The translations under genes and the position numbers were made by a program. Source: CAJBVG01 sp943371235 (GTDB taxonomy: Bacteria > Bacteroidota > Bacteroidia > Sphingobacteriales > Sphingobacteriaceae). Taken from it: a stretch of 46,263 nucleotides of DNA. Of the stretch, positions 33,763-41,359 are shown in pieces. How positions within the stretch are numbered: position 1 is the first letter of the stretch; each line of letters begins with the position of its first letter. A model generated the notes under the pieces. It was not told the origin of the DNA. It made no database searches and was given only the letters and a program-made list of their open reading frames with translations. The stretch is taken from contig CALRTZ010000023.1 in assembly GCA_943371235.1 (NCBI GenBank), positions 1-46,263 of the forward strand. The letters are read 5' to 3'.

Positions 33763-33812
33763 TTAATTTAGGTTATAATAATCGCAAAGTTAAAATTTTT
33801 ATCTAAACAATT

Positions 33813-35252
33813 TTATCTTGCTTTTATTAATAAGGTTAGTTGCTTTATAGGGAGTAAACGGCTCAGAATCAATATTAGTATAGATAAAAAGATGCCAATA
33901 GCATATTTACTTAACCAGTTGAAATTTAGCTTCATAGACACATAGCAAATCAATGTAATTACTATTAATGATAGCAAAGATCTAAGAATATAGCTTAATT
34001 TTACTCTAATTTCGAACTTTTTGTGGCTAAAATACAGTTGACTACTCGTAACAATAAAAAATGTGAATACCGAAACGTAAGCGCTTCCTAAGGCACCATA
34101 AAATGGTATAAATACAATATTTAACATAATATTGATTAGTACGCCAATAAATGCAATTTTATTTAACAAGCGAATATTTCCATTAGCTGTAAGTAATGTA
34201 CCGTAGATGTATCCGTTGCAAATAAACACAAATCCTACAATTAAAATTTTAAATATTTTTGCCGCATCATCCACATTGTTAGTATAGAGTAACTGCATGA
34301 TATTTTCAGCATACAAAAAAGAAAATAGTGCAAAAACTGCCGAGGGTAATACTAATAAAGAGAAAGAGGTTTTTACCAAACCTTCAATGTTTTGTTTCTC
34401 TTTAATCATTCTGGCAAAAATTGGATAAAGCAAGCCAGAAAACAATACTGCAATCATATTAAGTGCGTCTATTAATCTGTAAGCAGCGGCGTAAATACCT
34501 ACTTCTTCGTTTCCATTTTTGTGAATTTCTTTTAGTAATACAGTATCGGCCTTTGTATAAATTAACATAAGTAATGCAAGTATTGCAAAGGGGTAACTCT
34601 CTTTTAAAATTGAAATGGAATTAGCCCAGTTAAGCTGAATTTTAAAAAAGTTAGTATGTTTTTTTACATAAAAAAATGAAATAATAGCTGCACCAAAAAA
34701 CGAGAATGTTTGTAAGGTAATAAATGTAGCAATGTTAAAGTTTGTAGTCCCCACACCAAAATATACAATTGGTACACAAACGATAATCATCAGCAATTTA
34801 TCTAGAATGGAAATAAATGTGTCTGTTTTGAAAAGCTGCATTCCTGCTAGGTTTGAACGGTTATACAGTGTAAATGAATTTAATATTTGGCCTATAACTA
34901 ATAATGAAATTAAATACCATTCTTCGGTATTAAATTTCAGCACGAAAGCATAAATAGTAATGAAAACAAAATAAACAAAAGTTAAAAAAATCTTTAAAGA
35001 TGTAATGTTTGAAAAGGATGTGCTAAGTAAATGTTCGTTTTGAGCAATGTGTCGATTGTTATAATTAGTTATACCTGGGTCGAGTATAATACTTAGTATA
35101 AAACTCAAATTAAACAGGGAATAAAACAGACCATAATCTGCAGCACCTACTATGTTTTGGATATTTCTTTCGATGCCAAAAATATACAATGGCTTTATCA
35201 TCAAATTTACTAAAATGATTAGTATAAGATTGAGGATAAATTTTCTTTGCAT
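33813..35252 (-). CDS. Wzx-type polysaccharide flippase
   Basis: 479 residues with about 12-14 hydrophobic helices spread over the whole length. It has the MATE/MVF fold features of RfbX/Wzx proteins: an N-terminal NIVGAADYGLFYSLFNLSFI and the mid-protein KADTVLLKEIHKNGNEEVGIYAAAYRLIDALN segment. It should move lipid-linked repeat units across the inner membrane. It is in line with Wzz- and Wzy-like genes downstream and two glycan-modifying genes upstream, a compact Wzx/Wzy pathway set. Confidence 0.88.
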   Translation of the reverse strand: MQRKFILNLILIILVNLMIKPLYIFGIERNIQNIVGAADYGLFYSLFNLSFILSIILDPGITNYNNRHIAQNEHLLSTSFSNITSLKIFLTFVYFVFITIYAFVLKFNTEEWYLISLLVIGQILNSFTLYNRSNLAGMQLFKTDTFISILDKLLMIIVCVPIVYFGVGTTNFNIATFITLQTFSFFGAAIISFFYVKKHTNFFKIQLNWANSISILKESYPFAILALLMLIYTKADTVLLKEIHKNGNEEVGIYAAAYRLIDALNMIAVLFSGLLYPIFARMIKEKQNIEGLVKTSFSLLVLPSAVFALFSFLYAENIMQLLYTNNVDDAAKIFKILIVGFVFICNGYIYGTLLTANGNIRLLNKIAFIGVLINIMLNIVFIPFYGALGSAYVSVFTFFIVTSSQLYFSHKKFEIRVKLSYILRSLLSLIVITLICYVSMKLNFNWLSKYAIGIFLSILILILSRLLPIKQLTLLIKAR

Positions 35253-35267
35253 ACGTAAATGTACAAA

Positions 35268-36407
35268 TTAAATTTTAGGATTTTCTTTCATTAGTTTTTC
35301 TATAGAATTCCAAAAAAGCGACGCTGTTCTATTCCAAGAAAATTCTTTTTTTCTAAGTTGAGATTTTTGAATCAACTGGGTGTGTAAATTTTTATCAGTA
35401 AATAAATTACTCATTGCATTTGCAATATCTGATACTGAGTTTGGGTCTACTAGAATGGCTGCTTCGCCGGCAACTTCTGGTAAAGAAGTAGTATTTGAGG
35501 TAATTACAGGGACATCACAGTACATTGACTCTAGCACCGGAATCCCGAATCCTTCGTAAAATGGTACATAAGTCATGGCATACGCAGAGGCAATCACTAA
35601 ATGAAGATCTGTAGTGTTTAGCCTACCACAAAAAATGATGTCTTTTCTAAATGTTAGTGATTCAAATGTTGCTTTGAAATCTTTATCATCATGCATTACA
35701 GAACCAATAATTAATAACTTAAAATCGCTATTTGTTTTTGCTTTAAAATTATCAAATGCAAGAAGTAAATTTTTAATATTTTTTCGGGGATTTAATGAGC
35801 CCACATAAACAAAATAGTTTTTGCCATTACTGTATTTGTTTTTTACTATATCCTTTGCATTCTCATTAATAGGAACATACTCTTCATTTGCACCATTGTA
35901 AACTATATCTATTTTTTCAGCAGAAATGTTATACGTTTTCACGATATCATTTTTTGAAAATTCAGAAACAGTTGCAATTCTTTTTGATTTTTTTGCAAAA
36001 ATTGGAAAGTAATATTTGTAATATAATTTTGTTAAGAGTGGTAAATCATCAGGCCTGTGTTCAAAATTTATATCATGTATAACCGCAAGACTAGGTACGT
36101 TCGGGTTTGTAGGTATAAAACCATCCGTAGAAATGAAATAATCAATCTTGTATTTCTTAATTGCATTTGGGATGGCAAATTCAAAAAATAAATAATATAA
36201 AAAAGGGTGACGAGCAGGTGGGAAAAGGATTATTGGTTTTACATTATTTGAAAAAATAAATTCTTTCGGAAACGATCTATCAAATAAAAAATAAAATTCG
36301 TGTTCGGGGTGATTGATACAAATTCGTTTTAGCGTTTCGAATGTAAACCATCCAATACCTTCGAGTTTATTTTCGATTAAAAAACGTGTATTAATACCTA
36401 TTTTCAA
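35268..36407 (-). CDS. Glycosyltransferase family 4
   Basis: 379 residues from a TTG start that gives the family-typical MKIGINTRFLIENKLEGIG. The GT-B C-terminal domain has FVYVGSLNPRKNIKNLL and the donor-binding PFYEGFGIPVLESMYCDVPVITSNTTSLPEV with its E-x7-E pair. The N-terminal half contains SLAVIHDINFEHRP and RIATVSEFSKNDIV. It transfers a sugar from a nucleotide donor during repeat-unit assembly. It starts 10 bp after the methyltransferase gene and ends 15 bp before the flippase start. Confidence 0.92.
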   Translation of the reverse strand: MKIGINTRFLIENKLEGIGWFTFETLKRICINHPEHEFYFLFDRSFPKEFIFSNNVKPIILFPPARHPFLYYLFFEFAIPNAIKKYKIDYFISTDGFIPTNPNVPSLAVIHDINFEHRPDDLPLLTKLYYKYYFPIFAKKSKRIATVSEFSKNDIVKTYNISAEKIDIVYNGANEEYVPINENAKDIVKNKYSNGKNYFVYVGSLNPRKNIKNLLLAFDNFKAKTNSDFKLLIIGSVMHDDKDFKATFESLTFRKDIIFCGRLNTTDLHLVIASAYAMTYVPFYEGFGIPVLESMYCDVPVITSNTTSLPEVAGEAAILVDPNSVSDIANAMSNLFTDKNLHTQLIQKSQLRKKEFSWNRTASLFWNSIEKLMKENPKI

Positions 36408-36417
36408 TGGAGTATGG

Positions 36418-37158
36418 TTACGGACGTTGAACTTTAATAATCATGTTTGGGCTCAGTAAAACATTTTTAGAACTTCGAGCACTTGCAAAAAGTATTAGTT
36501 TTATATAAGCTGAAATAATTGCCCATGTTAATTTTCTAATTATTTCTTTTAAGGCGCCTTCTACTTGCAAATGAGATGAATTTACTTCGATGTTTGTGAA
36601 GCCCATGCTCAAACTTAATTGTGTAGCAGAAGAGCTGTTCATGTAGTTCTCATGAGTAAAATCTCCATTAGCAAAAACGGTTGCGAATGGCGCGTCGTTA
36701 TTAGGAGTTCTGAAAATTGCGATGCCACCAGGTTTTAATGATTTTTTTAAAGTAGCTAATAATTCTATTAATTCATCTTTGCTAAAATGTTCAATAATAT
36801 CTATACCTGTTATTACATCAAAGTAATCTTCTTTATCAATTAAATATTTAGAAATATCATTTACTTCTATTTCGTTTTTCATTCCAAAATCATGGGCAAT
36901 TTTAACTTGACTTTCGCTAAGATCTATGCCTTTTAAGTTTGAGTATCCTTCTTTTTTCAACAAGTTTATAAGGGACCCAAAACCACAACCAATATCGAGT
37001 AATTTAATCTCTTTATTTTTTGGAATGAGGGGTAATATTTCTGCACGAAAAAGTTGTTCATCGCGATTCATTTTTTCTTCAATTTGTAATTGAAAATGAC
37101 GACCAGATTGATTTTGATAATAATCTTGATATAAAACTTTTCTGTAGTTATACGACAT
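36418..37158 (-). CDS. SAM-dependent class I methyltransferase
   Basis: 246 residues from ATG 37158. An in-frame TTG eight codons upstream gives extra, non-conserved residues. It has the SAM motif LLDIGCGFGSLINLLK, the acidic GIDLSESQVKIA, VITGIDIIEHFSKDE and KPGGIAIFRTPN, a standard class I set. C-terminal residues are hydrophobic and may touch the membrane. It lies first in the minus-strand polysaccharide operon, so the likely substrate is a sugar or lipid-linked intermediate, which is inference from context. Confidence 0.85.
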   Translation of the reverse strand: MSYNYRKVLYQDYYQNQSGRHFQLQIEEKMNRDEQLFRAEILPLIPKNKEIKLLDIGCGFGSLINLLKKEGYSNLKGIDLSESQVKIAHDFGMKNEIEVNDISKYLIDKEDYFDVITGIDIIEHFSKDELIELLATLKKSLKPGGIAIFRTPNNDAPFATVFANGDFTHENYMNSSSATQLSLSMGFTNIEVNSSHLQVEGALKEIIRKLTWAIISAYIKLILFASARSSKNVLLSPNMIIKVQRP

Positions 37159-37179
37159 AGTTATAAGTTTTGCAATGTT

Positions 37180-37210
37180 CAAACATACAGCAAATCCTAT
37201 AAAGGAGCAA
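37180..37210 (-). promoter_or_regulatory. Candidate promoter of the polysaccharide operon
   Basis: On the minus strand TTG (37210-37208), 20 bp, then TATGTTTG (37187-37180) matches the Bacteroidota -33/-7 pattern with normal spacing. Transcription would start about 15 bases before the methyltransferase ATG. It lies in the gap shared with divergent rnhB. Confidence 0.5.
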
Positions 37211-37245
37211 TATCAAAAAGTAATTCTATAATTGATTGATTATAA

Positions 37246-37253
37246 TAAATTTG
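37246..37253 (+). promoter_or_regulatory. Candidate -7 box for rnhB
   Basis: TAAATTTG fits TAnnTTTG but ends only four bases before the rnhB ATG, implying a nearly leaderless transcript. No -33 element is seen, so the call is weak. Confidence 0.25.
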
Positions 37254-37257
37254 TGAA

Positions 37258-37857
37258 ATGTTAGCAAAAGTGTATCAACAAAATTTATTAGAAGCAGGCT
37301 GTGACGAAGCTGGCAGAGGCTGTTTGGCAGGTCCGGTATTTGCAGCAGCCGTTATTTTGCCAAAAGATTTTGAGCATGAATTGTTGAATGATTCGAAACA
37401 ATTATCTGAAAACAATAGATTATTATTGAGAGAAGTTATTGAAAAACAAGCATTAGCCTATGCTGTAGGTATTTGTACTGCACTAGAGATAGACGAAATT
37501 AATATATTGAACGCATCGTTTAAAGCCATGCACAGAGCGATAGATCAATTAGCCATTAGACCAGAATTATTATTAATTGATGGAAATAGATTCAAGGCTT
37601 ACCCAAATATAAATCATCATTGCATAATTAAAGGCGACGCCAAATTTATGTCGATTGCTGCAGCCTCTATACTGGCAAAAACCTATAGAGATGAGTATAT
37701 GGAAAAGATTGGCTTGGATTTCCCAGCATATAAATGGGTTAAAAATAAAGGGTATCCTACAAAAGACCATAGAGATGCAATTGCTAAATACGGCGCTTGT
37801 GAGCACCATCGAGCAACATTTACATTATTGCCCAAGCAGTTGAAGATGGATTTTTAG
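37258..37857 (+). CDS. rnhB: Ribonuclease HII
   Basis: 199 residues. AGCDEAGRGCLAGPVFAAAV carries the DEAGRG catalytic pair. Further acids are in LLIDGNRFK and in KTYRDEYME, and ASILAKTYRDEYM and the GYPTKDHRDAIAKYG motif are conserved. It cleaves the RNA strand of RNA-DNA hybrids and removes misincorporated ribonucleotides. It is divergent from the polysaccharide operon across a 99-bp gap. Confidence 0.97.
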   Translation: MLAKVYQQNLLEAGCDEAGRGCLAGPVFAAAVILPKDFEHELLNDSKQLSENNRLLLREVIEKQALAYAVGICTALEIDEINILNASFKAMHRAIDQLAIRPELLLIDGNRFKAYPNINHHCIIKGDAKFMSIAAASILAKTYRDEYMEKIGLDFPAYKWVKNKGYPTKDHRDAIAKYGACEHHRATFTLLPKQLKMDF

Positions 37858-37881
37858 TGTGAATAGCACGGGTTTTTTTTG

Positions 37882-37889
37882 TACTTTTG
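37882..37889 (+). promoter_or_regulatory. Candidate -7 box for gcvT
   Basis: TACTTTTG matches TAnnTTTG and lies 16 bp upstream of the gcvT ATG, in the short gap after rnhB. There is no good TTG at the expected -33 distance. Confidence 0.35.
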
Positions 37890-37905
37890 GCACTTATTTA
37901 AATAT

Positions 37906-38988
37906 ATGAAGAATACAGCATTAACGTCGGTACATACCAATTTAGGGGCTAAAATGGTTCCATTTGCAGGTTATAACATGCCTGTGCAATATGAAGGGAT
38001 AAATGCGGAACATGAAACGGTTAGAAAATCGGTTGGGGTTTTTGACGTATCGCACATGGGCGAATTTATACTTAAAGGTGAAAATGCATTAGACTTAATT
38101 CAACGTGTTTGTTCTAACGATGCTTCTAAATTAATTGATGGGAAAGTTCAATATTCATGTTTACCAAATGAAGAAGGTGGAATTGTAGATGATTTATTGG
38201 TTTACAGGATGGATGAGAAATCATATATGTTAGTAGTGAATGCTTCTAACATCGAAAAAGATTGGAATTGGATACAAAAGTATAACACTAAAAATGTAGA
38301 GATGCACAACATCTCGGATAAGACATCTTTGTTAGCAGTACAAGGCCCTAAAGCAACGGAAGCTTTGCAAAAACTTACGGATATTAATTTATCTGAAATG
38401 GAATATTATTCATTTAAAAAAGGTGTATTTGCTGGAGTAGAAAATGTATTAATATCTGCTACAGGTTACACAGGCGCTGGGGGATTTGAAGTGTATTTTG
38501 AAAATGAAAATGCAGAGAAAATATGGAATGCAATTTTTGAAGCAGGCGCAGAATTTGGAATTAAACCAATTGGCTTAGGTGCTAGAGATACCTTGAGATT
38601 GGAAATGGGATTTTGTTTATACGGTAATGATATTAATGACACTACATCTCCTATTGAAGCTGGATTAGGATGGATTACGAAATTCAGTAAAGAGTTTACA
38701 AATTCTAAAAATTTACAAGCACAAAAAGAGGCAGGTATTGCAAGGAAATTAGTTGGGTTTGAAATGATCGATAGAGGTATACCAAGACATGATTATAAAA
38801 TTGTAAATGAAAATGGAGAAGAGATTGGAATTGTAACTTCTGGAACACAATCACCATCGTTACAAAAAGCAATTGGTATGGGGTATATTAAAACAGAATT
38901 AGCAAAAGAAAATTCTGAGATTTATATTTCAATTAGAGATCAAAAAGTGAAAGCAAAAATTGTGAAATACCCATTCTACAAAGGATAA
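37906..38988 (+). CDS. gcvT: Aminomethyltransferase (glycine cleavage T protein)
   Basis: 360 residues from ATG 37906 (MKNTALTSVHTNLGAKMVPFAGYNMPVQY). A TTG 27 bp earlier is in frame but rejected. The folate-binding N-terminal block continues with FDVSHMGEF, and GLGARDTLRLEMGFCLYGNDI marks the second domain. LVGFEM and GIVTSGTQSPSLQKAIGMGY are in the C-terminal barrel. It transfers the methylene unit from the H protein to tetrahydrofolate. The other glycine cleavage genes are elsewhere. It ends one base before the ComB-like gene. Confidence 0.96.
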   Translation: MKNTALTSVHTNLGAKMVPFAGYNMPVQYEGINAEHETVRKSVGVFDVSHMGEFILKGENALDLIQRVCSNDASKLIDGKVQYSCLPNEEGGIVDDLLVYRMDEKSYMLVVNASNIEKDWNWIQKYNTKNVEMHNISDKTSLLAVQGPKATEALQKLTDINLSEMEYYSFKKGVFAGVENVLISATGYTGAGGFEVYFENENAEKIWNAIFEAGAEFGIKPIGLGARDTLRLEMGFCLYGNDINDTTSPIEAGLGWITKFSKEFTNSKNLQAQKEAGIARKLVGFEMIDRGIPRHDYKIVNENGEEIGIVTSGTQSPSLQKAIGMGYIKTELAKENSEIYISIRDQKVKAKIVKYPFYKG

Positions 38989-38989
38989 G

Positions 38990-39703
38990 ATGAGTAGAGA
39001 GATTGAGGTTTGTTTAAGTCCGGTTTTAATTCCTAGCTACAAAATAGAAGGAAGAATAGTAGTGGTAATTGATATTTTCAGAGCAACGTCTTCTATATGT
39101 TATGGAATAGAAAATGGTGCAACAGAAATTATACCAGTTGCAAGTGTAGAAGAGTGTAAGAGTTATGAAGGGCAAGGGTATTTATTAGCAGCGGAGAGAA
39201 ATGGAGAAGTAGTAAATGGATTTCATTTTGGTAATTCTCCATTTAGTTATACAAAAGAAAAAGTAGCACAGAAAAAAGTGGTACTTACTACTACTAACGG
39301 AACGCATGCAATACAACAAGCAAAAGCAGCAGATAAAATTATAATCGGTTCTTTTTTAAATTTAGATAGTTTATGCGAGTGGCTTGCCAAACAACATCAA
39401 GATGTTTTGTTATTATGTTCAGGCTGGAAAAATAAATTTAATTTAGAGGACACCTTATTTGCTGGAGCGGTTGTACACAAATTAAAAGATGATTTCAATT
39501 ATTATTGTGATGCAGCGATAGCAGCAGAAGATATGTATTTATTGGCGAAGGATAATCTTCGTGAGTATTTATACAAATCGTCGCATAGCCAACGATTAAA
39601 GGAGTTGAATATAGAAGACGACATTCAGTTTTGTTTGAAGCAAAATATTTGTAGAACAATTCCGGTGTTGGAAGAAGGCAAGTTAATTGCAATGGTTATA
39701 TAG
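38990..39703 (+). CDS. comB: ComB-like 2-phosphosulfolactate phosphatase
   Basis: 237 residues matching the ComB family in length and motifs: VVVIDIFRATSSICYGIENGA, TTNGTHAIQQAK, IIGSFLNLDSL and LLCSGWKNKFNLEDTLFAGAVV. In methanogens ComB hydrolyses 2-phosphosulfolactate to sulfolactate on the way to coenzyme M. Bacteroidota do not make coenzyme M, so the substrate here may differ or feed sulfonate metabolism. It starts one base after gcvT, so the two are co-transcribed. ComA and ComC partners are not seen. Family certain, role uncertain. Confidence 0.85.
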   Translation: MSREIEVCLSPVLIPSYKIEGRIVVVIDIFRATSSICYGIENGATEIIPVASVEECKSYEGQGYLLAAERNGEVVNGFHFGNSPFSYTKEKVAQKKVVLTTTNGTHAIQQAKAADKIIIGSFLNLDSLCEWLAKQHQDVLLLCSGWKNKFNLEDTLFAGAVVHKLKDDFNYYCDAAIAAEDMYLLAKDNLREYLYKSSHSQRLKELNIEDDIQFCLKQNICRTIPVLEEGKLIAMVI

Positions 39704-39743
39704 TCTTTAGTAATTAGTCTTTAGTAGTTAGACAATGCATTGT
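39701..39743. repeat. Short direct repeats and palindrome after comB
   Basis: TAGTCTTTAGTA occurs at 39701-39712 (including the comB stop codon) and 39715-39726. They are followed by the 12-bp palindrome ACAATGCATTGT at 39732-39743. No T-run follows, so it is not an obvious terminator. Confidence 0.55.
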
Positions 39744-39787
39744 TAGTCGAAAGATAAATGTTATATAAAATTGCGGAATAATTATAT

Positions 39788-40960
39788 ATGAAGAAGTTTA
39801 CATTAATTTATATATTTTCTTTTTTTGCTACTATAGCATTTGCGAAGCATACAATTACATTACGATTAGTATTTCCTAAAGAAAATTCTAGCAATAACTA
39901 TTTTTTTGCTTCAAATTTGAATGGTTGGAATCCATCATCAAAAGAATATCAATTTGTAAAAAATAGCTTAGGTTTTTATGAGTTAACTTTTGATGTACCT
40001 AGTGTAGAACTAATATCTTATAAAACAACTAAAGGTACTTGGGATTTGGTAGAGACTGATGAGCGTGGGAAAGATATTTCAAACAGAATTATTGAGACAT
40101 CAAAAATAAAAAACGACACCACTATTGTTGTAAAAATTAATAGATGGAAAGATGAATTTGCAAATACACCTAAGCTAAGTACTGCAAGTAAAAATGTAAA
40201 AATAATTTCAGAAAATTTTCCTTTACGTATTCTTGGGAAAACCAGAAGAATATGGGTTTACACGCCATCTGACTATTTAACATCTACAAAAAAATACGCA
40301 GTGATGTATATGCATGATGGACAAAATTTATTTGATGAATTAACAGGACCGTTTGGCGAGTGGGGAGTTGATGAGTGCATGGATACGATGACAAAAAAGT
40401 TAAACTTAGATTTAATTATTGTAGGAATTGATAACGGATTAGGTGAGCGATTATCTGAATACAGTCCGTACGATTTTAAAGTAAAACCAGATGAAGTAAA
40501 TGTTTGGGATGTAAATGGGAAGGGTTCTTACTATCTTGAGAGTTTAGTGTACGATTTGAAACCATTTATTGACAGTGCTTATAGAACCAAAAGGGATGCA
40601 AAAAATACTTTTATTTGTGGAAGCTCTATGGGCGGCTTAATTTCTTTATATGGTATCATGCGTTATCCTTTTGTATTTGGAAGTGCTGGAGTTTTTTCAC
40701 CTGCTTTTTGGACAAACATGGAGGCTTTAAAAAATGAAATACATGACAGTAATACTGGCTGGACTGGAAATGTATATATGATTGCTGGGGAATTAGAAGG
40801 GAAGAAGTACACAGATAACATGGAAGAAGTTGCAGGCTTATTAAAAAAACAAGGCAAGAGTAATATTATTTCAAAAACAATCGCAAACGGTCTGCATAAT
40901 GAAGCATTTTGGAGGAGAGAATTCCCGGAATTTGTAAGGTGGATAGCATCCAAAAAGTAG
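39788..40960 (+). CDS. Secreted esterase of the esterase D/enterochelin esterase type
   Basis: 390 residues with a signal peptide at about 1-19 (ending TIAFA). Residues about 22-118 look like a CBM48/20-type beta-sandwich (FFASNLNGWNP). The alpha/beta hydrolase domain follows at about 140-390, with VMYMHDGQNLFDE, the nucleophile elbow GSSMGG (Ser280) and a likely catalytic His in GLHNEAFW (H370). The family includes carbohydrate esterases and siderophore esterases. It stands alone, 84 bp after comB. The substrate is unknown; the starch-binding-like N-terminal module hints at polysaccharide. Confidence 0.85.
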   Translation: MKKFTLIYIFSFFATIAFAKHTITLRLVFPKENSSNNYFFASNLNGWNPSSKEYQFVKNSLGFYELTFDVPSVELISYKTTKGTWDLVETDERGKDISNRIIETSKIKNDTTIVVKINRWKDEFANTPKLSTASKNVKIISENFPLRILGKTRRIWVYTPSDYLTSTKKYAVMYMHDGQNLFDELTGPFGEWGVDECMDTMTKKLNLDLIIVGIDNGLGERLSEYSPYDFKVKPDEVNVWDVNGKGSYYLESLVYDLKPFIDSAYRTKRDAKNTFICGSSMGGLISLYGIMRYPFVFGSAGVFSPAFWTNMEALKNEIHDSNTGWTGNVYMIAGELEGKKYTDNMEEVAGLLKKQGKSNIISKTIANGLHNEAFWRREFPEFVRWIASKK

Positions 40961-41359
40961 TTTTTACAAACACATTTTCCCAATTTTAACAATATCATTT
41001 CCTATTTGGGATAAATTTCAAAATCTCCATCTTTTCGAGAATATAATATTGATTTTATTGTTCTGATTATCAGAATATTATATTCATACAATATATAGGT
41101 ATGAAAATCGGAAGAATATTTGATTCTTATTAATAGCGATTAAACTAAAAAATCTCCAAAATAACCCAAGAGTATAAAAACAGCTTTTTTAGGTTAAATT
41201 TTATGTTTCTATTATTTTAAGAAATTGTAAAACTTACACGAACTAGCGAATTTTCTCTTGTGTAATGGAGTCGTTTCCCTTTTTGGGACATTTTTCGTTT
41301 TAAATGCAACAAAAAAAAAGATAAAATATAATTTTTTAAAAAATTGCCCAGTACAACTA
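40961..41359. other. Intergenic leader of the giant adhesin, with overlapping palindromes
   Basis: 399 bp with no credible gene. It is strongly AT-rich. The one clear structure is a nested pair of inverted repeats at 41039-41085, listed separately. A short TCCC-TTTTT-GGGA hairpin lies near 41276-41288. A 69-codon minus-strand frame at 41212-41421 is hydrophobic and unconvincing. Confidence 0.6.
41039..41085. promoter_or_regulatory. Nested inverted repeats, possible operator
   Basis: GAATATAATATT (41039-41050) is the exact reverse complement of AATATTATATTC (41074-41085). Inside lies the 15-bp palindrome TTCTGAT-T-ATCAGAA at 41061-41075, overlapping the right arm by two bases. The structure lies 275 bp before the adhesin ATG. 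It could be a regulator site, but AT-richness makes chance pairing of the outer arms likelier. Confidence 0.4.
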
